DNA of 64,000 bases, taken from the NCBI RefSeq assembly GCF_002777255.1, contig NZ_CP017634.1, positions 310,001-374,000 of the forward strand, written 5' to 3'. Shown piece by piece: positions 49,095 to 57,477 of the stretch. The position numbers and the translations under genes are program-made. Each line of letters starts with the position of its first letter. The stretch's first letter is position 1. This stretch comes from Candidatus Formimonas warabiya. Lineage in GTDB: Bacteria > Bacillota > Dehalobacteriia > Dehalobacteriales > Dehalobacteriaceae. Below the pieces are notes generated by a model, which was not told where the DNA came from, searched no databases, and worked only from the letters and a program-made list of their open reading frames with translations.

Positions 49095-51314
49095 TTAGCC
49101 AAGGTCTAATTTTTTCATGATTTCGTTGAGGGTGCTGCGGCCAATGCCCAGCTGGCGGGCCGCCTGTGCTTGAACACCATTGGACTGTTCCAGGGCTTTG
49201 GTGATCAGCTTCTTCTTATATTCTTCTAACGCCTGGTGGTAATTCATCAGTTCGGTTTCCGGCGCGGCCAGGTTATTTTGATATTCCCCGCGGATAGAGG
49301 GAGGGAGATCTTCTGTTTTTAGCTCTATGCCTTCGCACAATATGACTGCCCGCTCAATGGCATTTTCCAGCTCCCGTACATTTCCGGGCCAGGCCGCTTC
49401 AGATAGGTTGATCATCGCTTCTTTACTGACCGACATCACCTTTTTGCCGTGCTTTTTGTTATATTTGTCGAGAAAATATTTCACGAGAACCGGAATGTCT
49501 TCCCGCCGTTCTTTTAAATCAGGAAGATAGATGGTGACGACGTTTAGTCGGTAATATAAATCTTCCCGAAATTTCTTTTCGGAAATCAATTCTTCCAGGT
49601 TCTGGTTGGTGGCGGCAATAATGCGGACATCACATTTCCGGGGAATGGTTTCCCCGATTCTTAAAAACTCTCCTTCCTGGATGACCCGGAGCAGTTTTCC
49701 CTGCAATTGGGGGCTTAAATCACCGATCTCATCTAAAAATAGGGTGCCTCCATTGGCTTCCTCAAATAATCCTTTTTTTTCGTTTACCGCTCCCGTAAAA
49801 GCTCCTTTCGTATGGCCGAATAATTCGCTTTCCAGCAAGTTTTCCGGCAGGGCGGCACAATTGATACTGACAAAATTGCTTTTTTGGCGCAGGCTGTTGC
49901 GGTGCAGGGCATGGGCGACCAGTTCTTTACCGGTGCCGCTCTTGCCCCGGATCAATACCGTGCTGTCCGTAGGGGCAACCTTTTTAATGATTTCATACAC
50001 TTTTTGCATAATGGGGGAATTGCCGATGATATTTTCAATTTTCTCCGCCGTGGTCAGCTGCTTCATGAGATGAACATTATGGGATTCCAAACTGGCAATG
50101 AGAAAAGGCAAGCACATTTTGCTTTCGGCCAGGCCGTGAAAAACTGCCACGGCCTTTTCCCGGCAGTTATTATACCCGCAGGCCCCGCAGTTCAGCTCAT
50201 CTTCCGGAGAGAATTTACCCAGCTCCGTTAATACCGCTCTGATTTGTTGTTCCGTTGGTTCGGGCTGTTTCCGGCTCCGGTTGCGGAAACCCCGGGACAT
50301 ATTGAGCCCTTCTGGTGCCTGGAGGGGCTCCTGACCGTCGGCAATACTGTCTTTGGTATACTGGACCACAATTTTTTGCCGTTCCAGCTTGTTTAAATGT
50401 GATTTTAACATAGGGCCGCTGATACAGCCGTCGCAAAATAAGATATCGGCAAATTTGACCCAATTTTTATCTTTATTGATGGTATCAAGAAAATGCATGC
50501 AGTTTTCTTTACCTTCTACCTTGACAATGTCAAAATCTAAGGGGTCCAAGTCTTTACTGGCGCTGCGCAGCAATCCGCCCGACACAGGATAGAGCCGCCC
50601 GAAGCCGCCGGGAGGACTGTCCCATTTTCCCGGGGGCAATTTTTCCGGATCGATGCCTGCGTCACGAAACATTTGATCCAGTTCCTGGAAGGTTAATACG
50701 GCGTCAACCGCTCCATGCACCATGGCATCTTCCGCTTCTTCCTTTTTGGCCACACAGGGGCCGATGAATACGACCCGGCATTTCTCCCCATAATTTGCTT
50801 TTAAATATCTGCCCAGAGCAATCATGGGAGAGACTACCGGGATTAAAAGCGGGATCAATTCCGGATAATGTTTTTCCACCAGATTGACCACGGCCGGACA
50901 AGCGGTAGCAATAAAATATTGTTTTTCTTTGGCAGTTAAGATTTCTTTTTCGTATTCCTGGGTTACTAAATGGGCCCCAAAGGCGACTTCCCAAACTTCC
51001 TGGAAACCAAGTTTTTTCAGGGCACTAATGATTTGTCCCGGATGATATTGCGCATATTGGGCCACAAAAGACGGCGCCAGGCAGGCAACCGATTTTTCCG
51101 CGTTTAGGGCTTCTTGGCTTTTCTCGAGGCCACTGATAATCTGCTTTGCATTTTGAGAGCAGACGCCTACACAGTGGGCGCACCCGATGCAAAGTTCCGG
51201 AACGACCATCGCCTGACCGTCTTCTACCTTAATTGCTTTGGCCGGACAGTTCCGGACACAGGAAAAGCATCTTTTACATAATCCTTTGATGGTTGAGACG
51301 ACATGTACCGGCAC
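49095..51314 (-). CDS. Sigma-54 activator fused to an [FeFe]-hydrogenase-like sensor domain
   Basis: About 739 residues. Order: two [4Fe-4S] ferredoxin motifs (CKRCFSCVRNCP, CIGCAHCVGVCS), an [FeFe]-hydrogenase large-subunit-like domain (about 75-350), a separate four-cysteine motif (CGACGYNNCREKAVAV, about 390), an AAA+ sigma-54 domain with Walker A GKSGTGKE near residue 457 and an intact GAFTGA loop, and a Fis-type HTH (AARQLGIGRSTLNEI). H-cluster motifs are reduced forms: TACPAVV, GPCVAKKEEA and CDGCISGP. It is probably a hydrogen or redox sensor driving transcription. GTG 51314 has AGGGGG seven bases upstream. It lies just downstream of the hydABC-type operon. Confidence 0.88.
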   Translation of the reverse strand: MPVHVVSTIKGLCKRCFSCVRNCPAKAIKVEDGQAMVVPELCIGCAHCVGVCSQNAKQIISGLEKSQEALNAEKSVACLAPSFVAQYAQYHPGQIISALKKLGFQEVWEVAFGAHLVTQEYEKEILTAKEKQYFIATACPAVVNLVEKHYPELIPLLIPVVSPMIALGRYLKANYGEKCRVVFIGPCVAKKEEAEDAMVHGAVDAVLTFQELDQMFRDAGIDPEKLPPGKWDSPPGGFGRLYPVSGGLLRSASKDLDPLDFDIVKVEGKENCMHFLDTINKDKNWVKFADILFCDGCISGPMLKSHLNKLERQKIVVQYTKDSIADGQEPLQAPEGLNMSRGFRNRSRKQPEPTEQQIRAVLTELGKFSPEDELNCGACGYNNCREKAVAVFHGLAESKMCLPFLIASLESHNVHLMKQLTTAEKIENIIGNSPIMQKVYEIIKKVAPTDSTVLIRGKSGTGKELVAHALHRNSLRQKSNFVSINCAALPENLLESELFGHTKGAFTGAVNEKKGLFEEANGGTLFLDEIGDLSPQLQGKLLRVIQEGEFLRIGETIPRKCDVRIIAATNQNLEELISEKKFREDLYYRLNVVTIYLPDLKERREDIPVLVKYFLDKYNKKHGKKVMSVSKEAMINLSEAAWPGNVRELENAIERAVILCEGIELKTEDLPPSIRGEYQNNLAAPETELMNYHQALEEYKKKLITKALEQSNGVQAQAARQLGIGRSTLNEIMKKLDLG

Positions 51315-51413
51315 CGCTATCACCCCCTATTAATTCGGTGTTTGTATTTGTATTGTACCATTGACTTTTCCCTGTGAGCAACAGAGATTGCCTGGAAGCG
51401 ATCAATAAAATAT

Positions 51414-51448
51414 CAGCCTGCTTTCCCAAGGGAGCGAAAAGCAGGCTG
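51414..51448 (-). terminator. Terminator of the hydrogenase operon
   Basis: CAGCCTGCTTT and its complement form an 11-bp stem just beyond the hydA stop on the minus strand; an AT-rich tract follows. Confidence 0.75.
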
Positions 51449-51467
51449 AAAAAAGACCATAAATATA

Positions 51468-53192
51468 TTATAGGAAGTTTTTGTTCTTCGGCGTATAGTG
51501 GGTGTGCAAAAGTTCGTGAGATTTATGGCCCAGGGGTTGATGGAGAAACTCTTCATAAAGCTGTTTCACTTCCGGATTATCATGGGATTTCCGTAAAGTT
51601 AAATTTTCGTCCTCCACATAAATGCCTTTAATCCGTTCTTCTCTCTTGGCATTGCATTTAGTGATGGGCTGGCCGCCTCCGCCAATGCATCCGCCCGGGC
51701 AAGCCATAATCTCAATAAAGTGATAGGGAGATTCTCCCGCCCTGACCTGATCCATGAGCTTTCTGGCGTTAACCAGGCCATGGCCGATGGCCACCTTCAC
51801 TTTCACGCCGTCCAGATCAATTTCCGCTTCTTTAATCCCTGCCATACCCCGGGCAAAGGTAAAGTTTACGTTTTCCAGCGTCTTTCCGGTCACCACTTCA
51901 TAAACCGTACGCAGGGCTGCTTCCATTACGCCTCCGGTGGCGCCGAAAATAACGGCGGCGCCGGTATAGGCCCCCATCCAGGAATCGAAATCGCTGGGTG
52001 CGACCTTATCAAAATTAAGCCCTGCCATGCGGAACAGCCGGCCCAACTCCCGGGTGGTCAGGACCAGATCTACATCCCGGTAACCGCTGGCGTTCATTTC
52101 CGGACGGGCAGCCTCAAACTTCTTGGCCGTACAGGGCATAAGGGAAACGGAATAAATCTTTGCCGGATCAACACCCATCTTCTCGGCCCAATAAGTTTTC
52201 ACCAGAGCGCCAAACATTTGCTGGGGCGATTTGCACGTAGACAGGTTGTTTAAAAGGTCAGGATAGAAGGTTTCGCTGAAATTGATCCAGCCCGGGCTGC
52301 AGGAGGTGACCATGGGCAGGGTGCCTCCTTCCTTGAGCCGTTTCAGCAGTTCGTTTCCTTCTTCGAGAATGGTTAAGTCTGCCGTAAAATTGGTGTGCAG
52401 CACATAATTAAAACCAATCCGCCTTAACCCTGCCACCAGAACATTCATATCCAGGGCTCCTGTAGGCAGGCCCACTTCTTCTCCGATGGCCACCCTCACT
52501 GCGGGAGCCATTTGGGTAACGACAATTTTTTCCGGATCGGCCACAGCGGCCAGGAACTCATTAATTTGTTCGTTTTCATGGATGGCCCCCACAGGACAGG
52601 CGTGGATGCACTGGCCGCACATGACGCAAGGGCTTTCTACCAAGTCCTTGCCCAAGGAAGGCACGATCATGGCATGATTTCCCCGGTCCTCCACCCCTAG
52701 GGCATTTACGGTTTGTATTTCACTGCAGGCATATTCGCAACGCCGGCATAAAATACATTTATCGGGATCCCGCACAACTGCTCCGGTAGAATTGTCGATA
52801 GGCAGACCACGGGTGAGCTGGTCAAAAGGATTCTCCCGGATAAAATATTCTTCGGCCAGTTTCTGAAGCTCACAATTTCGATTCCGGATACAATTGAGAC
52901 AGTCTTGGGGATGGTGGGCCAGGATTAACTCTAATATCGTTTTTCGTGCTTCCAGTACCGCGGGGCTGGTAGTTTTGATCACCATACCATTCCAGACCGG
53001 AGTGGAACAGGCAGCCTGAAGCAGGGCCAAACCTTCCACTTCGCACACACATACCCGGCAGTTGGCTTTTACTGCTTGATCGGGATGGTAACACAGGGTG
53101 GGTATTTTTACTCCGGCCGCCTCTGCCGCCTGCAAGATCGTTGATTTATCCGGAACGGTAATTTGGATACCGTCAATCGTTATATTTGCCAT
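51468..53192 (-). CDS. hydA: [FeFe]-hydrogenase catalytic subunit, HydA type
   Basis: 574-residue cytoplasmic hydrogenase. N-terminal [2Fe-2S] domain (CYHPDQAVKANCRVCVCEVE), a His/Cys cluster (HHPQDCLNCIRNRNC), two [4Fe-4S] sites (CILCRRCEYAC, CVMCGQCIHACP), then the H-cluster domain. L2 is MPCTAKKFE and L3 is EIMACPGGCIGGGGQP, both canonical. L1 reads TSCSPGW (C298, S299) instead of TSCCPGW. Together with the next two genes it forms a HydABC-type NAD-linked, possibly electron-bifurcating, hydrogenase. RBS AAAGGAG upstream. Maturases HydE, F and G are not in the window. Confidence 0.93.
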   Translation of the reverse strand: MANITIDGIQITVPDKSTILQAAEAAGVKIPTLCYHPDQAVKANCRVCVCEVEGLALLQAACSTPVWNGMVIKTTSPAVLEARKTILELILAHHPQDCLNCIRNRNCELQKLAEEYFIRENPFDQLTRGLPIDNSTGAVVRDPDKCILCRRCEYACSEIQTVNALGVEDRGNHAMIVPSLGKDLVESPCVMCGQCIHACPVGAIHENEQINEFLAAVADPEKIVVTQMAPAVRVAIGEEVGLPTGALDMNVLVAGLRRIGFNYVLHTNFTADLTILEEGNELLKRLKEGGTLPMVTSCSPGWINFSETFYPDLLNNLSTCKSPQQMFGALVKTYWAEKMGVDPAKIYSVSLMPCTAKKFEAARPEMNASGYRDVDLVLTTRELGRLFRMAGLNFDKVAPSDFDSWMGAYTGAAVIFGATGGVMEAALRTVYEVVTGKTLENVNFTFARGMAGIKEAEIDLDGVKVKVAIGHGLVNARKLMDQVRAGESPYHFIEIMACPGGCIGGGGQPITKCNAKREERIKGIYVEDENLTLRKSHDNPEVKQLYEEFLHQPLGHKSHELLHTHYTPKNKNFL

Positions 53193-53210
53193 AACTTTCT
53201 CACTCCTTTC

Positions 53211-54434
53211 CTACTGTATTTTGGCATCATAATCAATGCCGAAATGATGAATGGTGGTTATTACAGGAGTAGGCGCCGCTTGACCTAATCCGCACAGACA
53301 TGCGCCAGCCATCACCCGGCCTAATTTTTCAAGCAATGCCACATCTTCCTTTGAACCTTGCATAGAATTGATTTTTTCCAATAATGCTCTGATCCGCATC
53401 GTACCTTCCCGACAGGGCGCGCATTTCCCGCAGGACTCGTGTTCAAAGAATTTGGCGATGCGGGTGACTACATCCAGAATATCCCGGTCTTCCGCCAGGA
53501 CAAAGACTGCGCCGGAACCCAAAGTAGCTCCTGCTTTTCTCATAGAGTCGAAATCAATGGGCGTATCCAGCAGGGTTTCCGGTAAAAAGCCTCCTGATGT
53601 GCCGCCGATTTGTACGGCCTTAAATTTTTTATCGCCGGTAATGCCCTGGCCAAATTGGAAAATAACTTCCCGGACGGTGGTATCGGTAGGTACTTCAATA
53701 AAGGTGGTATTTTTCACATCCCCCGTCAAGGTTAAAACCTTGGTTCCGGGGAAATTAGCTGCTCCAATCCCGGCAAACCAGGCGCTCCCTTTTTCCATAA
53801 TAGGGGCGATATTGGCAAAGGTTTCCACGTTGTTGACGATGGTGGGTTTTTTCCACAAACCGCTCACCGGTGGGTAGGGGGGCCGGTACCGCGGTTCTCC
53901 CCGGTTCCCTTCCAGGGACTCGATTAAAGCCGTTTCTTCACCGCACACATAAGCCCCGGCTCCCATGCGCACTTCAATATCAAAGTCGCCTAAGACACCT
54001 TTTTCTTTCGCTTGTGCAACGGTGTTTTTTAAGGTTTGAACCAGGTGGGGGTACTCTCCCCGGCAATAAATGAAACCTTTGCGGGATCCGATGGCATAGG
54101 CGCAGATCGCCATACCTTCCAAAAGGCTATGGGGATCATTTTCCATGATAATCCGATCTTTATAGGTACCAGGTTCTCCTTCATCAGCATTGCAGACCAC
54201 ATATTTTTCTTCCACTTGCAGGCTGTGGGCAAAGAACCATTTTTGTCCTGTGTTGAATCCGGCACCACCCCGACCCCGCAGGCCGGATTTTTTTACTTCC
54301 TCTATTACTTCTGCTTTGCTCATGCCGCGAGCTTTTTCCAATGCCTGATAGCCCCCGGCATCAAGATAGTCGTCAATTTTTGTGGGGTTAATCTTGCCTA
54401 GATTGCGTAGTACCACGCGTAGTTCTTCCGCCAT
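53211..54434 (-). CDS. hydB: NuoF-like NADH-binding flavoprotein subunit of the hydrogenase (HydB type)
   Basis: 407 residues from ATG 54434 (GGAGG 11 bases upstream; an in-frame ATG at 54476 lacks a site). FMN/NADH loop GLRGRGGAGFNTG, NADEGEPGTYKDR, and the [4Fe-4S] motif SCGKCAPCREGT. Unlike most HydB proteins it has neither the N-terminal thioredoxin-like domain nor the C-terminal two-cluster ferredoxin. It is thus much shorter than the NuoF-like protein at 31281. Confidence 0.92.
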   Translation of the reverse strand: MAEELRVVLRNLGKINPTKIDDYLDAGGYQALEKARGMSKAEVIEEVKKSGLRGRGGAGFNTGQKWFFAHSLQVEEKYVVCNADEGEPGTYKDRIIMENDPHSLLEGMAICAYAIGSRKGFIYCRGEYPHLVQTLKNTVAQAKEKGVLGDFDIEVRMGAGAYVCGEETALIESLEGNRGEPRYRPPYPPVSGLWKKPTIVNNVETFANIAPIMEKGSAWFAGIGAANFPGTKVLTLTGDVKNTTFIEVPTDTTVREVIFQFGQGITGDKKFKAVQIGGTSGGFLPETLLDTPIDFDSMRKAGATLGSGAVFVLAEDRDILDVVTRIAKFFEHESCGKCAPCREGTMRIRALLEKINSMQGSKEDVALLEKLGRVMAGACLCGLGQAAPTPVITTIHHFGIDYDAKIQ

Positions 54435-54517
54435 GTAAATATTTCCCTCCTCTCGATAATGTGAAAAAACAGACATTCACAAACAACGGTCTAACCCATT
54501 GAACCCGCCAGAGGTTC

Positions 54518-54964
54518 TTACTTGTACTCCGCCAAAACTTGCGAAATTTTCTCGGGGGTCATCCCCTCATAAGGTTTTGAATTGATGGAAATTACCGGCG
54601 TTTTTTGGCACTGCCCGATACATTCTGTAAATTCCAAAGTAAATTTTCCATCAGGGGTCGTTTCTCCCATGCTGATTCCCAGCTCTTTTTCCAACGCTTG
54701 GATCACTTCTTCAGCTCCGGCAATATGACAGGGAGCGCTTTCACAGATTCTGATAATGTACTTTCCCCGCGTTTTTGTGGAGAAAAACGAATAGAATGTA
54801 GCTACTCCATAGGCCTCTTTTACCGGTACCCCAAAAGCTTCCGCCGCTGCAATGATGGCTTCTTCCGGCAAATAGTTGATTTCATTCTGAACGGCATGGA
54901 AAGCTTCAATCATTCCCCCCTTCAGCGGAGCGTACTTTGTCATCATCTCTTTGTAATCAACCAT
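54518..54964 (-). CDS. hydC: NuoE-like [2Fe-2S] subunit of the hydrogenase (HydC type)
   Basis: 148 residues with the four-cysteine motif CESAPCHIAGA and CIGQCQKTP. First gene of the hydCBA operon, with GAGGAGGTG upstream. A Rex-type operator lies about 80 bases before its start, suggesting control by the NADH/NAD+ ratio. Confidence 0.93.
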   Translation of the reverse strand: MVDYKEMMTKYAPLKGGMIEAFHAVQNEINYLPEEAIIAAAEAFGVPVKEAYGVATFYSFFSTKTRGKYIIRICESAPCHIAGAEEVIQALEKELGISMGETTPDGKFTLEFTECIGQCQKTPVISINSKPYEGMTPEKISQVLAEYK

Positions 54965-55040
54965 TACCTATTCACCTCCTCTCAAATTTTTTTCTGCCTG
55001 GTTAGGTAATTAAAGCCATTTTGAGGCAAAATTTTTTACT

Positions 55041-55058
55041 TTGTGATCTTTTCCACAA
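55041..55058 (-). promoter_or_regulatory. Rex-type redox operator
   Basis: TTGTGATCTTTTCCACAA matches the Rex consensus TTGTG-N8-CACAA. It lies in the leader or promoter region of the hydCBA operon. A second dyad, TTTCAAATAC..GTATTGAAA, adjoins it at 55063-55086. Confidence 0.75.
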
Positions 55059-55094
55059 AGTTTTTCAAATACCTTTTGTATTGAAATACGAACA

Positions 55095-55112
55095 TGTTCT
55101 ATAATCCGAACA
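55095..55112. promoter_or_regulatory. 18-bp dyad, upstream copy
   Basis: TGTTCTATAATCCGAACA, one mismatch from the copy at 55161. Lies 154 bases upstream of the sigma-54 core at 55249. Likely enhancer site for the hydrogenase-like activator. Confidence 0.65.
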
Positions 55113-55120
55113 CATTTTTC

Positions 55121-55145
55121 GGATCAAAGAAAGAGATTTTGATCC
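55121..55145. promoter_or_regulatory. Inverted repeat GGATCAAA / TTTGATCC
   Basis: Perfect 8-base arms nine bases apart, between the two 18-bp dyads. Possibly another regulator site or a structural element of the enhancer. Confidence 0.4.
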
Positions 55146-55160
55146 ATATAGTCTATTTTG

Positions 55161-55178
55161 TGTTCGATAATCCGAACA
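55161..55178. promoter_or_regulatory. 18-bp dyad, downstream copy
   Basis: TGTTCGATAATCCGAACA: TGTTCG and CGAACA arms around six bases. It lies 66 bases from the other copy and 88 bases upstream of the sigma-54 core. Confidence 0.65.
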
Positions 55179-55248
55179 AAGAAAAAATTGCCAAAAAAAA
55201 TTTTTTTAAAAAATCTTGACCAGAAAAGGGGAAATGATTTGTAATCTT

Positions 55249-55264
55249 TGGCATGATAATTGCT
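55249..55264 (+). promoter_or_regulatory. Sigma-54 promoter divergent from the hydrogenase operon
   Basis: TGGCATGATAATTGCT, a full -24/-12 match. Transcription starts near 55276 and reads into the 39-residue ORF. Confidence 0.85.
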
Positions 55265-55350
55265 AATAATACTTTATAAAAAGAGAAAACCACCATCCAC
55301 GGGGAAAAAATTTGAGATGATCGGGTAGAAATGATAAAGGAGATGTTTTT

Positions 55351-55470
55351 ATGGATAATCTTGTAAAGGAAGATGAAAATAAAGAAGTTACGGAACGATT
55401 AATGGAAGAATATAATCAGATCATGCTACAACAATTATACGGCGCAAGAAACAACCTACTCGTAAAATAA
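55351..55470 (+). CDS. 39-residue protein under sigma-54 control
   Basis: ATG 55351 has AAAGGAG eight or nine bases upstream. The product starts MDNLVKEDENKEVTERLMEE and is a charged, probably helical peptide with no cysteines or membrane segment. It is the only ORF between the sigma-54 promoter at 55249 and the hairpins from 55589. It could regulate or assemble the neighbouring hydrogenase (inference); not recognised. Confidence 0.7.
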   Translation: MDNLVKEDENKEVTERLMEEYNQIMLQQLYGARNNLLVK

Positions 55471-55818
55471 GTTTTGACGCGAAAAATGCCTGGGTGCGGC
55501 CGGAATGGTGAAAATTTTCACAAAAAACCGGTGGTGCTTTTCATGAGACGCAGGAAATTAACCTGAGGTACCCGTATTATTTTATGCAGGGAAGCGCCTT
55601 TTGGTGCTTCCCATTTTAGCATATGCGAAACCCCGGTTCGTTAGTAGAACCTTTTTTGATACCTGTTGCCCGTAAGGGAGCAGGTTTTTTTACGTCTCCA
55701 AATATTTCCTGTTGGAGAAGCTGTTTTTCAAGTATAATTACAATGTTATTCAGGGCATGAAAGAAGTATAAAGTCCTGTCCGGCGATGGGAAGATAATAT
55801 GGTGAAGCAGGTGAAAAA
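55471..55818 (+). other. Non-coding stretch with three successive hairpins
   Basis: No ORF found. It contains a GTGAAAATTTTCAC palindrome (55508-55521) flanked by CCGG arms. Three terminator-like hairpins follow: 55589-55612 (GGGAAGC arms), 55635-55657 (GGTTC/GAACC then six T) and 55661-55691 (ACCTG..CCC/GGG..CAGGT then seven T). They end the sigma-54 unit; the segment could also be a small RNA. A TATAAT at about 55734 may serve the next gene. Confidence 0.55.
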
Positions 55819-56994
55819 GTGGGTAAAGTGGACAAAGTGGACATCATTGCTACGGCAACTTTTGGCTTGGAGGCTGTTGTGGCTGATGAATTAAGAAACT
55901 TAGGCTATGATGCCTTACATGTGGAAAACGGAAAGGTGACATTTGGCGCCGACGAGAGTGCCATTTGCCGGTGTAATTTATGGTTGCGTACCGCCGACCG
56001 GGTGCGCGTGAAAATGGGGGAGTTTCAGGCAGAGACCTTTGACGAATTATTCGAACAGACAAAAGCCCTGCCCTGGCCAGATTGGATTCCTGGGGACGGC
56101 GTTTTTCCCGTGGAAGGGAAATCGGTCCAATCAAAATTATTTAGTGTCTCCGATTGTCAGGCGATTGTAAAAAAAGCTGTGATGGAGAAGATGAAACAGA
56201 AATACCATGTGAATTGGTTTGAAGAAAAGGGCCCCTCCTATCCCATTGAAGTTGCGCTGCATAAGGACCGGGCTACTCTTACCATAGACACCAGCGGACC
56301 TGGCCTGCATAAAAGGGGATATCGCCGGGTGGGCAGTATTGCTCCATTAAAAGAAACCCTTGCTGCCGCCCTGGTCTTGTTGTCCCGCTGGCGTGCTGAT
56401 ACGGAATTTCTTGATCCTTTTTGCGGTTCCGGAACTATTCCCATAGAGGCCGCATTAATTGGGCAGAATATTGCACCGGGTATGAACCGGAATTTTATTT
56501 CCGAAGAATGGACTGCGATCCCGAAAGAGCTATGGCGCCAGGCCAGAAAAGAGACCCATGACCTGGCTCTTTTTGACCTTCCCCTCCCTATTCGGGGTAC
56601 GGATATCGATGGCCATGTGTTGGAGATTGCCCGTCATAATGCAGCGGAAGCAGGTCTGGAGGGACAGATTCATTTCCAAAAGATGCCGGTATCAGAGGTC
56701 CGTTCCTCCAAGAAATTTGGCAAAATTATCTGCAATCCTCCTTATGGGGAAAGGTTGGGGGGCAGTCAGGAAATTGCCACCCTGTACCGGGAGATAGGAA
56801 AAGTTTTTTCCCATCTGGATACTTGGTCTTTTTATATTTTGACCGCGTGCGCTGATTTTGAAAAGCTGTTTGGCAAACCGGCCACCAAAAAGAGGAAACT
56901 TTATAACGGTGATATCAAGGTAGATTTTTATCAATATTTTGGTCCCAGGCCTCCCAAGAAAGAGGATTTTTGTCAAAAAATGCAGAAATATTAA
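55819..56994 (+). CDS. THUMP-domain class I RNA methyltransferase (RlmL/YpsC-like)
   Basis: 391-residue rRNA guanine-N2 methyltransferase-like protein. The N-terminal THUMP region (about 50-160) binds RNA. The SAM motif is DPFCGSGTIPIEAAL and the catalytic motif NPPYGERLG. GTG start with AGGTG five bases upstream. Single-domain form as in Bacillota, lacking the second methyltransferase of E. coli RlmKL. Confidence 0.9.
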   Translation: MGKVDKVDIIATATFGLEAVVADELRNLGYDALHVENGKVTFGADESAICRCNLWLRTADRVRVKMGEFQAETFDELFEQTKALPWPDWIPGDGVFPVEGKSVQSKLFSVSDCQAIVKKAVMEKMKQKYHVNWFEEKGPSYPIEVALHKDRATLTIDTSGPGLHKRGYRRVGSIAPLKETLAAALVLLSRWRADTEFLDPFCGSGTIPIEAALIGQNIAPGMNRNFISEEWTAIPKELWRQARKETHDLALFDLPLPIRGTDIDGHVLEIARHNAAEAGLEGQIHFQKMPVSEVRSSKKFGKIICNPPYGERLGGSQEIATLYREIGKVFSHLDTWSFYILTACADFEKLFGKPATKKRKLYNGDIKVDFYQYFGPRPPKKEDFCQKMQKY

Positions 56995-57051
56995 ATATTA
57001 TTGTTGACATTTTATTTTGCATTTCCTGCCTGGTTAATAGGAGGCGTTAGT

Positions 57052-57477
57052 GTGGCGATAAAGTTTGCACGATCTTTTTTGGGTTACAGCCCCAAAGCTG
57101 TGGAAAAGACCATTGATTCTATCCACGCAGAGTGTGAAAAACAGCTGAGGGAACTGGAAGAACAGTATGCGCAAGAAGAATTTGACCTTCAGTCACTAAA
57201 AAAAGAAATAAAAGGACAAAAAGATTCGGTAGAGTCCTTTCGGGTGCTGGACGAGGAACTGTCTAAAATGCTGGTCTCTGCCCATTTAGGAGCGTGCGGA
57301 AAGATTATGGATGCCATAAATCTGGCTGGGCAATTGGAAGAAGGGGCCTTGAACAAAGTTTTGGAATGCGAAAACCAGTCCGCAAGATTGAAAAAGACCA
57401 TGGATGATCTCCTCAAGGAGATTCAGACGATCACCAAACGGTATCGTTTTGCATTGGAGGGGTCTGATGATGAGTAA
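57052..57477 (+). CDS. DivIVA-like coiled-coil protein A
   Basis: 141 residues from GTG 57052 (GGAGG seven bases upstream). Starts with a DivIVA-like FLGYSPKAVEKTIDSIHAE, then long coiled coil (about 25-75). Overlaps the next gene by 11 bases. Likely a scaffold acting at the membrane or septum together with its neighbour; exact role unknown. Confidence 0.7.
   Translation: MAIKFARSFLGYSPKAVEKTIDSIHAECEKQLRELEEQYAQEEFDLQSLKKEIKGQKDSVESFRVLDEELSKMLVSAHLGACGKIMDAINLAGQLEEGALNKVLECENQSARLKKTMDDLLKEIQTITKRYRFALEGSDDE

Noticed and set aside
54965..55250. Sigma-54 promoter for the minus-strand hydrogenase operon
   Set aside because: No GG-N10-GC core on the minus strand in this interval; only the Rex-type site and dyads are seen.
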